The position numbers were made by a program, and so were the translations under genes. Shown here piece by piece: positions 31,611 through 41,300 of a stretch of DNA of 64,000 nt. Source of the stretch: Streptomyces sp. DH24 (GTDB taxonomy: Bacteria > Actinomycetota > Actinomycetes > Streptomycetales > Streptomycetaceae); NCBI RefSeq assembly GCF_029813775.1, contig NZ_JARVKW010000002.1, positions 186,001-250,000 of the forward strand, written 5' to 3'. Below the pieces are notes generated by a model. It had not been told where the DNA came from, did not search any database, and saw only the letters and a list, made by a program, of their open reading frames with translations. Position 1 is the stretch's first letter. Every line of letters starts with the position of its first letter.

Positions 31611-34442
31611 TTACCGCTCCGGTTTCCAGCTGCCGGCGAGAACGTCGGCGAGCTCCTGCCGGCCCCGGATGCCGAGCTTTCGGTAGGCGCTCGTCAGATG
31701 GAACTCGACGGTGCGCTGGGTCAGGAACAGCGCTTCGGCGATCTCCCGGTTGGTGGCACCGGCCGCCGCCCGCTCGGCGACCTGACGTTCGCTTCCGCTA
31801 AGTGCGTCGGTGGGTGACTCGGTGCTGTGCCGCAACCGCCCGCCCGCTGCCGCCAGGACGGGCACCGCCTGGTCGAGGAGGAGCTTGCTTCCGCACAGCA
31901 CGGCAAGGTCGATGGAGCGCCGGAGCCGTTCCCGTGCGCCTTCGGCGTCGCCGCGGTCGAGCAGCCGCCGGCCGAGCAGGTATTCGGCGCGGGTGCTCTC
32001 CAGCCGGCCCGCGCTGCCGTCGAGGAGGCGGGCGGCTTCCGTCAGTTCGTCGACGGCGGCGTCGCCCTCGGTGAGGACGCCGCGGGCGTAGTGCAGCATG
32101 CCGCGCGCCCGGGGCGTGCCCCAGCGCCGCACCGCAGGCGCGACCTCCTCGATCATCTCCAGTCCTTCGTCCCGGCGCCCGAGTTCGGCGAGGACCTCGG
32201 CGGCGTCGTACCACCAGGGCGCCAGCACGGGGTTGCCGATGCCCGCCCCGGCGAGGCTGTCGCCGCACTGCCGAAGGTGCCGCAGGGCTCCGTCGAGGTC
32301 GCCGAGCGCCGCCCGGGACCGTGCCCGGGTCACCAGGTACGTGTGGTATTCGAGGGAGAACTGGTCCAGCCGGGGCCTGCCGATCATGTCGAGCAGTTCC
32401 TCCGCGCGGTGCGCCTCGCCACGGTGCACCAGGGCCTCGGCGAGCGCGCACTGCGGGCCGACCGCGCTGAACACGCGCAGGTCGCCGTGGGCCAGGTCGA
32501 AGGCCAGTTGCGCGTCGGACAGCGCCTGCGTGATGTTGCCGGCCCACAGGTGGACCTGGGCGCGTGTGGTGGAGGCCAGGGCGCAGATCCAGGCCTCGCC
32601 GCGTTTCTGGGCGTGCTCGAGGAGGGCGGTGAGGGCCGCGTCGACCGGTTTGATCTCGTCGGCCAGGTACAGGGTGAGGCTGGAGCCGAGGGCGCCCCAG
32701 CCGCCGAGGGACACGTCGCCGACGCGCAGGACCCGTTCGGCGGCCGGTACGAGTTCGGCGGCGGGCCTGCCCTCCAGCGTGCCGAGCGCGCACAGCATGC
32801 CCAGCAGCAGGCGTTCCTCGGCGCTTTCGCCGGCCGGCGCCGCGTGGTCCCGGAAGCGCTCGCTCACCCGCCGTACGGTCGTCTTCTCGTCCAGTCCGGC
32901 GACCAGCACCATGGCTTCCACCCGGGTGCGCAGGGCCTGGTCGGCCGGGGAGTCGCCGAGTTCCGACTCGCACAACTCCAGGGCTTCGTTGACCAGTTCG
33001 AAGGCGCGCAGGGAGTGCTGGGCGCCGAGCGCGGTCACCACGTACTGGAGGATCAGCCGGCATCGCAGGCGCGGTTCGGTCGCGAGGGTGAGCGCGTGCT
33101 CCAGCCTGCTCAGCGCGGTGCGCGGGTCGTTGCTCGCGAGGGTGCGGGCGGACTCCGACAACAGCTCCACGTCGTCGGGGTCGTGGCGCAGGGCGCGGGT
33201 GAGGTACTGGCCGGCGACGGCGGGCGCGCCGCGCTGTTCGGCGCCGAGCGCGGCGGAGCGCAGCGCGGTGACCATCCAGGGTTCCGGGATGTCGGGCAGG
33301 CGCATCAGCTGGACGGCGACCTGTTCGGCGGGGCTGCCGGAGTCGTTGAGCAACCGGGCGGCGCGCTCGCGCAGTTCGACGAGTTCGGCGTCCGGTGTGG
33401 CGTCCAGTACGGCCTGCCGGATGAGGTCGTGCCGGTAGCCGAGCGAGTCGGTGTGCAGCAGGCCGGCGTCGCGCAGCGCGTCGACGGCGCGGCTGGCGGG
33501 CCCCGGCCGGGTGCCGGCGAGCGCGGCGACGGGTTCGAGGTCGTCGGTCTCCAGGACCGCGACGGCCTTGGCGACGGCGAGCCGTTCGGGGGTGAGCCGG
33601 TCGACGCGGAAGCGGGCGACCGCACCGTGGCCGAAGCCGACTGACAGCGCCGCGGCGGCCAGTCCGGTGACCGGCGGGAGGCTTTTCAGCTCGCCGGCCA
33701 CCAGTTGCACCAGGAACGGCGTGCCGCCGGTGATCTCCATGCAGCGGTCCACGAGCGCCGGGGCGGGCGCCGCGCCGAGGGCCGCGGTGAGCATGTCGCG
33801 CACGGCGTCGGCGGGCAGCGGCTGCACGTCGACGGTGAGGCAGGAGGCGGCGTCCGCCATCTCGTCGAGGACCTCGGGGCGGGCGATCTCGACCTCGCTG
33901 CGCAGGGTCATGAACAGGGCGACCGGCAGGTCCTCGGCGCGCCTGAGCAAGAAGCCGAGCCAGCGCAGCGACGCCTCGTCGCACCACTGGACGTCGTCGA
34001 CGGCGAGGACGACCGGTCTGTCGGCGGCGAGTCCGGCGGTGAGCCAGTACAGGCCGTGCATGACGGCGTAGGTGTCGGCGGGTACGGCGGCGGGCGCCCC
34101 GTCGAGGGTCAGGGCGGGCAGGGCCAGCCGGGCGCTGCCGCTCAGCAGCGGGTGGCCGGCACGGTCCCCCGCCGTCAGGCCGAGGGGCGCGAAGAGGGCG
34201 CGGACGGCGGCGTACGCGCCGGCCCCGCTCTCCTGGCACTTCACGGTGAGGACGTGGGCGTCGGCGGGCTCGCCGAGCGCGGCGGACATCAGCCGGGTCT
34301 TTCCGATGCCGGCGGGGCCGCGCAGCAGTACCGCCCGGGCTTCACCGGCGCCGTGGACGTGCTCACGCACCAGCGAGAGCTCCAGGTCCCGGCCGACAAG
34401 TCCGGGCTCGTCAGCCGTCTGCGCGCCGATGGGTGAGGCCAC
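31611..34442 (-). CDS. LAL-family LuxR regulator 3 (intact P-loop)
   Basis: A 943-residue LAL regulator. Unlike its two neighbours it keeps a full Walker A (RGPAGIGKTRL, Lys48), together with Walker B VVLAVDDVQWCDEASLRWL. A long helical repeat domain leads to the C-terminal HTH (LSGSERQVAERAAAGATNRE, IAEALFLTQRTVEFHLTSAY, RKLGIRG). The GTG at 34442 has AGGAG upstream. It is divergent from the first cluster P450 gene across 468 bases. Three adjacent LAL genes recall nysRI, nysRII and nysRIII, and together with the PAS-LuxR gene they make the regulatory set of polyene-type clusters. Confidence 0.93.
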   Translation of the reverse strand: MASPIGAQTADEPGLVGRDLELSLVREHVHGAGEARAVLLRGPAGIGKTRLMSAALGEPADAHVLTVKCQESGAGAYAAVRALFAPLGLTAGDRAGHPLLSGSARLALPALTLDGAPAAVPADTYAVMHGLYWLTAGLAADRPVVLAVDDVQWCDEASLRWLGFLLRRAEDLPVALFMTLRSEVEIARPEVLDEMADAASCLTVDVQPLPADAVRDMLTAALGAAPAPALVDRCMEITGGTPFLVQLVAGELKSLPPVTGLAAAALSVGFGHGAVARFRVDRLTPERLAVAKAVAVLETDDLEPVAALAGTRPGPASRAVDALRDAGLLHTDSLGYRHDLIRQAVLDATPDAELVELRERAARLLNDSGSPAEQVAVQLMRLPDIPEPWMVTALRSAALGAEQRGAPAVAGQYLTRALRHDPDDVELLSESARTLASNDPRTALSRLEHALTLATEPRLRCRLILQYVVTALGAQHSLRAFELVNEALELCESELGDSPADQALRTRVEAMVLVAGLDEKTTVRRVSERFRDHAAPAGESAEERLLLGMLCALGTLEGRPAAELVPAAERVLRVGDVSLGGWGALGSSLTLYLADEIKPVDAALTALLEHAQKRGEAWICALASTTRAQVHLWAGNITQALSDAQLAFDLAHGDLRVFSAVGPQCALAEALVHRGEAHRAEELLDMIGRPRLDQFSLEYHTYLVTRARSRAALGDLDGALRHLRQCGDSLAGAGIGNPVLAPWWYDAAEVLAELGRRDEGLEMIEEVAPAVRRWGTPRARGMLHYARGVLTEGDAAVDELTEAARLLDGSAGRLESTRAEYLLGRRLLDRGDAEGARERLRRSIDLAVLCGSKLLLDQAVPVLAAAGGRLRHSTESPTDALSGSERQVAERAAAGATNREIAEALFLTQRTVEFHLTSAYRKLGIRGRQELADVLAGSWKPER

Positions 34443-34623
34443 CGTGACTCCTGTACTGCCCCATCACACAAGGGAGTTGGGGTTGGTCAGAACTGCGTTG
34501 CATGTCCGATCATACGCACGTCTCCGGGCCGCTTCTCAGGGCGACGGACAACCAGAATCGCGGCGGCGCGCCCCGCCTCCGGCACGAGCCGGACAACCCG
34601 TCGCAAATTCACGATCGCCAACG

Positions 34624-34642
34624 AAATGCATGTCAAATGCAT
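34624..34642. repeat. Direct repeat AAATGCAT with 11-base period
   Basis: Two copies of AAATGCAT separated by GTC, so the repeats sit one helical turn apart. The site lies about 180 bases upstream of the LAL 3 start and 270 upstream of P450-1, in AT-rich DNA. The spacing is typical of a binding site for a protein touching one face of the helix. The binder is unknown. Confidence 0.5.
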
Positions 34643-34695
34643 CCACAGGCGGGCACAGGCAGCCCGAGGCCCGCAGGAATGAGAACATTCGCTGA

Positions 34696-34743
34696 ATCCG
34701 GAGCGGCATCCGGAGCGTCGTCCGGAGCAGCATCCGGACCGGA
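34696..34743. repeat. Four 12-base tandem repeats in the P450-1/LAL 3 promoter region
   Basis: Imperfect units ATCCGGAGCGGC, ATCCGGAGCGTC, GTCCGGAGCAGC and ATCCGGACCGGA follow each other without a gap. They lie about 170 to 215 bases upstream of the P450-1 start. Confidence 0.8.
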
Positions 34744-34813
34744 AAGTGAATAAGTTTCAATTTTGCCGTGTGTCGCATTACACACCGACCCCCGGACGGT
34801 GGTCACCGATTTC

Positions 34814-34829
34814 CTACGGCTTTCCCCAG
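34814..34829. promoter_or_regulatory. Candidate PAS-LuxR operator before P450-1
   Basis: CTACGGCTTTCCCCAG matches the PimM consensus CTVGGGAWWTCCCBAG at 14 of 16 positions. It ends 82 bases before the P450-1 start, in the same place as the candidate sites of the thioesterase II and P450-2 genes. Confidence 0.5.
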
Positions 34830-34910
34830 TGTCGGGCGGGCAGGGCCGTTCGCGGCGGAGCGGCCGGGAGCATTCTGGGCATCCCGTCCTCTCTTCCCCG
34901 TCAGGAATCC

Positions 34911-36101
34911 ATGGAGAACACCCCGAACGGCACGGAGTTGCCTCGGCTGACCACCGGGTCGCGGCCGGTGTTGGACCCCGGCCCGCTGTCCGCCCTGCGG
35001 GACGAGGCGCCCCTGTGCCGGGTGCGCACGCCCGCGGGGGACGATGCCTGGCTCGTCACCCGGTACGCCGAGACGAAGGAACTCCTCCGCGACGAACGCC
35101 TGGGCCGCCATCACCCCGACCCGGCCTCGGCCGCGCGCTACGTGGACAACCCGCTGGTCGAGATGCTGATCCTCGACGACGCGGACGAGGCGCGTCGGCT
35201 GCACCGGGAGGTCCGGACGCTCCTCACCCCGCAGTTCGCGGCCCGCAGGATGCGGGAGTTCGGCCCGCGCGTCGCGGAGGCCGCGCAGGCCCTGGCCGCG
35301 GACTTCGCCGGGCGTGAGCGGCCGGCGGACCTGCACGCGTACTTCTCGTTCCCCTACGCCCTGGGTGTCCTGCACGACCTGATCGGCGTCCCGGAGGCCG
35401 AGCGGGGACGTTGCGCGGCGCTGCTCCGCGACCTTGGCCGGGTGGGGACCGCGCAGGAACCACCGACCGGTCCGGGCGGCCTGTTCGCCCTCTTCCGCGA
35501 GTTGGCGGCGGCGGCCCGGACCGCCCCGGGCGACGACGTCCTGTCCCGGCTGGTCGCCTCCAGAGTGCCCGACGAGCAGGCCGCGGCGCTCGCCGCGACG
35601 CTGCTGTTCGCGGGCCTGGAGAGCGTGGTCAGCCATGTCGACCTGGGCGTGGTGCTGCTCGCCCGGCACGGCGCGCAGCACGAGGCGGCGCTCGGTTCCG
35701 CCGGGGCGATGGCGGGGCTGGTGGAGGAGGTGCTCAGGTCCGGCAAGCAGTCCGGTTCCGTCCTCCCCCGGTACGCGGGCGAGGACATCGAGGTGGGCGG
35801 AGTCACCGTCCGGGCCGGTGAGCTGGTCCTGCTGGACTTCGCCCTCGCCAACCACGACGAGCGGGTCTTCGCGGACCCGGGCGCCTTCGACGGCACCCGG
35901 TCCCCGAACCCTCATCTGTCCTTCGGGCACGGGGTGTGGCACTGCATCGGGGCCTCGCTGGCGAGGAGGGAACTGGCCGAGGCGTTCACGGCCCTGTTCG
36001 GCCGCATGCCCGCGCTGCGCCCGGCGGTGCCGGAGGAACGGCTCGTGACCGGCGCGGGGCGGCTGGTCGGCGGCCCGGAGGCGTTACCGGTGGTGTGGTA
36101 G
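34911..36101 (+). CDS. Cytochrome P450 (cluster P450-1)
   Basis: A 396-residue class I P450, probably a post-synthase oxygenase acting on the polyketide. The C-helix region is followed by the I-helix segment LLFAGLESVVSHVDL, where the usual oxygen-activating Thr is Ser. The K-helix is EEVLRSG (Glu and Arg of the ExxR pair), and the haem loop FGHGVWHCIGASLAR has Cys345. The ATG at 34911 with AGGAA upstream is chosen over earlier in-frame starts such as 34746. The electron donor ferredoxin is not encoded nearby. The exact hydroxylation or epoxidation site cannot be told. Confidence 0.93.
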   Translation: MENTPNGTELPRLTTGSRPVLDPGPLSALRDEAPLCRVRTPAGDDAWLVTRYAETKELLRDERLGRHHPDPASAARYVDNPLVEMLILDDADEARRLHREVRTLLTPQFAARRMREFGPRVAEAAQALAADFAGRERPADLHAYFSFPYALGVLHDLIGVPEAERGRCAALLRDLGRVGTAQEPPTGPGGLFALFRELAAAARTAPGDDVLSRLVASRVPDEQAAALAATLLFAGLESVVSHVDLGVVLLARHGAQHEAALGSAGAMAGLVEEVLRSGKQSGSVLPRYAGEDIEVGGVTVRAGELVLLDFALANHDERVFADPGAFDGTRSPNPHLSFGHGVWHCIGASLARRELAEAFTALFGRMPALRPAVPEERLVTGAGRLVGGPEALPVVW

Positions 36102-36161
36102 CCAGCTGCCCCGGGCCGGTCCGGAGGCGAGGGTCGTCCGGCACCGATTCCCCGGAGATGA

Positions 36162-36177
36162 CTAGGGATTTGCCCGC
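36162..36177. promoter_or_regulatory. Candidate PAS-LuxR operator before P450-2
   Basis: CTAGGGATTTGCCCGC matches the first ten positions of the PimM consensus CTVGGGAWWTCCCBAG perfectly and 13 of 16 overall. It lies 78 to 93 bases before the P450-2 start, in the 153-base gap after P450-1, so P450-2 and the dioxygenase gene may have their own promoter. Confidence 0.5.
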
Positions 36178-36254
36178 CGGGTCTCCCCCATCCTTCGTTC
36201 GACGCCGGGCGCCCCGGCGTCCCGGTGGCACGTCCCGGTGAGAGGGGATGGCAC

Positions 36255-37445
36255 GTGACAGCCACAGACGTACAGGGCGACGCAGCGCGGCGGGTCGACT
36301 TCCCGTTCCGCCGCCCCGGTGAGCCCTTCCCGCCGCCCAGCTACTCCGCGTACCGCGAACGCGAGGGGCTGGTGTGGTCGATGATGCCGGGCGGCCAGCG
36401 GGTCTGGCTGCTGACCCGGTTCGAGGACGTACGGGAGGCGCTTCTCAGCCCGCATCTCAGCTCCGACTCGCGCAACGACGGCTTCCCGACGCCGGGCCGC
36501 ACCGGAGGTCCGCCCTCGCAGACGCAGATCCCGGGGTGGTTCGCCACGCTCGACCCTCCCGAGCACGAGCGATACCGCAAGGTGCTCATGCAGCCCTTCA
36601 CCGCACGCCGGATGAAGGAGCTGCGGCCCCGGATCCAGCGGGTCGTCGAGGAGTGCGTGGAGTCACTGGCCGCCAAGGGCAGCCCGGCCGACCTGGTCGC
36701 CGACTTCGCGGTGCCCGTCCCGTCGCTGGTGATCTGCGAGCTGCTGGGCGTGCCCCGGGCCGACCGCGCCTTCTTCGAGTCCCGGATCGCCGTCCTCGTC
36801 ACGCTCGCCGCCACCGACGAGCAGCGTGACCGGGCGACGACGGAACTGCTGCGCTATCTGGGCCGGATGGTCACCATCAAGCGGCGGCGGCCCGGGGACG
36901 ACCTGATCAGCACGATGATCGAGTCCGGGGAGCTGACCCCGATGGAGGTCGGCGGGGCGGCGCTCCTGCTGCTCATCGCCGGTCAGGAGACCACCGCCAA
37001 CAACATCGCGCTCGGCGCGGTGCCCCTCGTCTCGCGTCCGGAGTGGATCGGCGACGAGGGCATCGTGGACGAGTTGCTGCGGTTCTACTCCGTCGCCGAC
37101 CTCGTGCCGCTGCGGGTGGCCGTCGCGGACGTGGAGATCGGCGGTCAGCTGATCAGGGCCGGTGAGGGCGTGGCGCCGCTGGTGGCCGCCGCCAACTACG
37201 ACGAGACCCGGTTCGGCTGCCCGCACGCCTTCGACCCGGGCCGCTCCGCCCAGGGGCACGTGGCGTTCGGCCACGGCCGGCACAAGTGTCTGGGCCAGCA
37301 TCTCGTCCGCGTCGAGATGGAGCTCGCCTACCGCATCCTCTTCGACCGGCTGCCCACGCTCCGACTCGCCTGCCCGGTGGAGGAGTTGCCGTACAAGGAC
37401 GACGGGGTGCTGTACGGGCTCGCCGCCCTGCCGGTGCGCTGGTGA
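36255..37445 (+). CDS. Cytochrome P450 (cluster P450-2)
   Basis: A second 396-residue class I P450. The proximal segment LDPPEHERYRKVLMQPFTAR leads to the I-helix LLLIAGQETTANNIALG with the full acid-Thr pair, the K-helix ELLRFYS, and the haem loop FGHGRHKCLGQHLVR with Cys345. The GTG at 36255 is preceded by GAGAGGGG at the right distance; the in-frame GTG at 36225 is not. It is followed after 38 bases by the dioxygenase gene, so these two tailoring enzymes form one unit. Likely role: oxidation of the polyketide, site unknown. Confidence 0.93.
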   Translation: MTATDVQGDAARRVDFPFRRPGEPFPPPSYSAYREREGLVWSMMPGGQRVWLLTRFEDVREALLSPHLSSDSRNDGFPTPGRTGGPPSQTQIPGWFATLDPPEHERYRKVLMQPFTARRMKELRPRIQRVVEECVESLAAKGSPADLVADFAVPVPSLVICELLGVPRADRAFFESRIAVLVTLAATDEQRDRATTELLRYLGRMVTIKRRRPGDDLISTMIESGELTPMEVGGAALLLLIAGQETTANNIALGAVPLVSRPEWIGDEGIVDELLRFYSVADLVPLRVAVADVEIGGQLIRAGEGVAPLVAAANYDETRFGCPHAFDPGRSAQGHVAFGHGRHKCLGQHLVRVEMELAYRILFDRLPTLRLACPVEELPYKDDGVLYGLAALPVRW

Positions 37446-37483
37446 CCGCATCGCCGTCCCGACCGACAGAACCAGGAACTCGT

Positions 37484-38317
37484 ATGTCCGCAGACCTCAC
37501 CCGGCTTCCCGCCACCGCCTCGGTGGCCGATGTCACCACCGTCCTGGAACGCGACGGCGGTGTGATCGTCGAGGACCTCGTCGACGAAACGACCCTGAAA
37601 GGGCTGTGGGACGATCTCGGTCCCGCGCTGGACGCCGCCGGATACGGCGACATCTCCTTCACCGGCCAGCGCACGAAGCGGATCAGCTCCCTGTTCGCCC
37701 GTTCCCGGCGCATGGAGCGCATCGCCCTCGATCCGCTGTTCCTGGGCGCCGCCCGGAGCCTGATCGAGCGTCCCTCCACCAACTGGTTCGGCAGGCAGCG
37801 CACCGACCTCGCCCCCAACGTCCAGGTCAGCATCACGCAGGCCATCCAGATCTGGCCCGGCGAGACGCCGCAGCCGCCGCACCGCGACGACATCGCCCAT
37901 CTGCTGCCCTGCCCCGGGCCGACCAACCGGGTGCAGATCATGCTGGCGATGAGCCAGTTCACCGAGGAGAACGGCGCGACGATGGTCTACCCGGGCAGCC
38001 ACACGTGGGAGGCGGAACGCGCCCCGCGTCCCGAGGAGGCCGTGCCCGCCGAAATGGACCGCGGTTCGTGTCTGATCTGGGTGGGCGGCCTCTTCCACGG
38101 CGGCGGCGCCAACCTCGCCGACGAGCCGCGCACGGGCCTGACGCTGGCCCTGGTCCGCGGCAACCTGCGCCAGGAGGAGAACCAGTACCTCGCCGTGCCC
38201 CGGGAGATGGTCCGCGAGTATCCCGAGGAGTTGCAGCGGCTGCTGGGGTGGGGGCTGTGCCCGCCGTTCCTGGGCTGGTACGAGCAGCGGGACCCGATCG
38301 CCCTGCTCGACGGCTGA
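37484..38317 (+). CDS. Phytanoyl-CoA dioxygenase-like Fe(II)/2-oxoglutarate oxygenase
   Basis: A 277-residue member of the PhyH family. The iron-binding facial triad is visible as His133-Arg-Asp135 in PPHRDDIAHL and His205 in GGLFHGGGAN. The 2-oxoglutarate-binding Arg follows in DEPRTGLTLALV. The ATG at 37484 has CCAGGA upstream. It is the last gene of the P450-2 unit and ends at the terminator facing the polyketide synthase stop. By family it should hydroxylate an unactivated carbon, or form a double bond or ether, using oxygen. A PhyH enzyme beside two P450s suggests a heavily oxidised product. Confidence 0.92.
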   Translation: MSADLTRLPATASVADVTTVLERDGGVIVEDLVDETTLKGLWDDLGPALDAAGYGDISFTGQRTKRISSLFARSRRMERIALDPLFLGAARSLIERPSTNWFGRQRTDLAPNVQVSITQAIQIWPGETPQPPHRDDIAHLLPCPGPTNRVQIMLAMSQFTEENGATMVYPGSHTWEAERAPRPEEAVPAEMDRGSCLIWVGGLFHGGGANLADEPRTGLTLALVRGNLRQEENQYLAVPREMVREYPEELQRLLGWGLCPPFLGWYEQRDPIALLDG

Positions 38318-38340
38318 CCTCACGGGACGCGCCACGCCGA

Positions 38341-38369
38341 GGGCCGCCGCACGCAAGGTGCGGCGGCCC
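38341..38369. terminator. Bidirectional terminator, PhyH and polyketide synthase genes
   Basis: GGGCCGCCGCAC and GTGCGGCGGCCC form a perfect 12-base stem with loop GCAAG, between the convergent stops at 38317 and 38397. Confidence 0.9.
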
Positions 38370-38396
38370 TTCGCCGTGCTTGCCGCACGAGTGTGT

Positions 38397-41300
38397 TCAC
38401 GGCTTCAGCAGCCACTCGTGGACGATGCGCGCGGTGCTCTCCGCGTCGCGTTCCAGCAGCGTGACGTGGTTGCCGGGGGCCGAAACGGCCTCGTGGGGCA
38501 GCGGCCAGGAGGGACGGTCGGCGCCCATGAGCAGCGCCGGGTCGTGGTCGGCGGCCGAGACGAACAGCGCGCGCGGCGCCGCGGACCCGGGTGCGGGACG
38601 CCATCCGGTGAACAGCCGGCCGTAGTGGGCGGTGGCCGTCAACTGGTCGGCGTCGACGGGCACCTCGGGGAAGTCCCGCATCAGCCGGCAGGTCGTGCCC
38701 ACCATGGCGGCGGCGAGTTCCTTTTCGGGTGCCGCCGGCGAGTCCAGCAGGACCAGGGCGCGTGGCGGCGCACCGGCCCCGGTGAGGCGGGCGGCCAGGA
38801 GATGGGCGAGCCAGCCGCCGGACGAGTAGGCGACGAGGGTGAGCGGGGTGTCGCCGAACGCGGCGAGCACGGCCCGCGCCAGGCACGCCGCGGCCGCCTC
38901 GGGGCTCTCGGGCAGCGGCTCGCCCGGTGCGTAGCCGGGCGCGGGGAGCACCCAGACGTCGCGGATGCCCTGGAGGGCGGCGGCGAAGCGGGCGTACTGG
39001 TAGGGGGTGACGGGTGCCACCAGTGAGGGGAGGCAGAGCAGGGCCCCGGCACGCGTGCCGGTGGCGAGCCGTACCGGTTCGGGGGCGGGCGGGGCGTCCG
39101 GGTGTCCGCCGGGGGCCGGGCGCATGGCGGCGGCCAGGCTGAGGACGTCGAGCGCCTTGTCGTACTGCCCCTGTTCGAAGGCGTACCGGACCAGCGTGCT
39201 GACGGAGTCCGCGGGCGCGGCGGCCGGTCGCACGTCCTGGCTCCGCAACTCGCCGGTCACGTGGGCGGCCAGGGCGCGGGGGGTGGGGTGGTCGTAGAGG
39301 GTGCCGGTCGGCAGGCGCACGCCGCAGGCGCGGTTGACGCGGGTGCGGAGTTCGGCGAGGGAGAGGGAGGTGAAGCCGAGTTCGAGGAAGCGCCGGGTGG
39401 GGTCGATCTCGCCGGGGTCGGTGTGGCCGAGGACATGGGCCACTTGGGAGAGGATCAGGTCCATGACGGCGCTCTCTCGCGCGGCGGACGGCAGGTCGCG
39501 CAGCCGGTCCGTGGGGGCCGGTGGTTCGGTGCCGGGGCCGGCGGCGGCGCCGAGGAAGGACCGGGCGCCGTTGTCGGCGGCGTGGTCGGGCAGCCAGTAG
39601 CGGCGGCGGTGGAAGGCGTACGTGGGCAGGTCGACGCGCCGGGCGTCGGTCCCGTCGAACACCGCTTTCCAGTCGACGTCCGTGCCGTGCACGAAGACCT
39701 CGGCGACGGCGGTGAGGAGGCTCGCGGTCTCCTCCCGGTCGCGGCGCAGCACGCTCACGGCGACGGCCGCGTCGTCGGGGGCCTGCGCGGTGAGGACGGG
39801 GTCGGGGCCGATCTCCAGGAGCCGGGTGGCGCCCTGCGGGCCGGTCGCGGTGGTCAGCGCGTCGTGGAACCGGACGGGGCGGACGATCTGCTCGGCCCAG
39901 TAGGCGGCGGTGGTCCAGTCGCCGTCGCGCACCGCCTCGCCGGTCACCGTGCTCACGGCGGGCAGCGTCGGTGTGCGGTAAGGGATTTCGGCCGCCACGG
40001 CGGCGAAGCCGTCCAGCGCCGGTGCCATGAGCGGCGAGTGGAAGGCGTGGCTGACCCGCAGCCGGGTCGCCCGGCGCCCCCGTGCCTGGAAGGCCGCCGC
40101 GACCTTCGCCACGGCGTCCTCGGCGCCCGACACCACCACGGACCGGGGCCCGTTGACCGCGGCGAGGGTCACCGCCGCGTCCAGTGATCCGGTGATCTCC
40201 TCCTCGGTGGCCTCGATCGCCGCCATGGCCCCGCCCTCCGCAAGCCCCTGCATCAGCCGGGCGCGGGCGGCCACCAGCCGTGCGGCGTCGGGCAGTTCGA
40301 AGACGCCGGCGGCGTAGGCGGCGGCGAACTCGCCCACCGAGTGACCCACCACGCAGTCCGGCCGCATGCCCCACGAGCGCAGCAGTTCCACCAGGGCGAC
40401 CTGCACGGCGAACAGCGCGGCCTGTGCGTAGCCCGTACGTCCCAGCAGGCTCGCCGCATCGGAACTCCCGGGCGCGAACACCGCGTCCCGTACGGCCGTG
40501 GGGAACCCGGGGACACCGTCGAACTCGCCGTCGAGACAGGCGCACACGTCGTCGAGCGCCCGGGCGAAGACCGGGAAGCAGGCGTACAACTCCCGGCCCA
40601 TGCCCGCACGTTGACTGCCCTGCCCCGTGAACAGCCAGGCCGTGCCGCCCTCAAACGCGGTGCCCGTGACGATGCCGTGGTTCTCGGTGCCGAGGTCCGC
40701 GAGGGAGGCGGCCATGGTGGGTGTGTCGGGGCCGAGGACGACGGCCCGGTGGGTCAGGACGGCGCGGGTGGTGGCCAGGGAGAATCCGACGTCGTACGGC
40801 GACCGGTCGTCGGTGAGTGCCGCGCCGAGGCGTGCGGCCTGCCGGGCCAGGGACTCCGGGCGGTGTCCCGAGAGAACCCAGGGGACGACGGGCAGTCGCG
40901 TACCGCTCCCGTGCTGCTCGGTCTTTTCGGCGGGGGCTTCTTCGAGGACGACGTGGGCGTTGGTGCCGCTGATGCCGAACGCGGAGACGCCGGCGCGGCG
41001 CGGACGGTCGCCGCGCGTCCACGGCCGGGGCTCGGTGAGCAGGCGCACGGCGCCCGCCTCCCAGTCGACGCGGCTGGACGGCGCGTCGACGTGCAGGGTC
41101 GGTGGCAGTTGCTCGGCGTGCAGGGCGAGGATCATCTTGATGATGCCGGCGGCTCCGGCGGCGGCCTGGGTGTGCCCGAGGTTGGACTTCACCGACCCCA
41201 GCCACAGGGGCTCTTGCCGGTCCTGCCCGTAGGTGGCGAGGATGGCCTGTGCTTCGATCGGGTCGCCCAGGGAGGTGCCGGTGCCGTGCGCCTCGACAGC

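Larger units (their letters stand above)
34443..34910. promoter_or_regulatory. Divergent promoter region, LAL 3 and P450-1
   Basis: A 468-base gap without a gene, AT-rich around 34600-34780. It contains the direct repeat AAATGCAT-gtc-AAATGCAT (34624-34642), four 12-base tandem units (34696-34743), and a PimM-like site (34814-34829). It ends with the P450-1 ribosome site (AGGAA) just before 34911. Confidence 0.7.

Noticed and set aside
34746..34910. 55-residue N-terminal extension of P450-1
   Set aside because: The extension overlaps the AT-rich promoter and a PimM-like site, lacks a ribosome site, and is absent from normal P450s. The ATG at 34911 is better.
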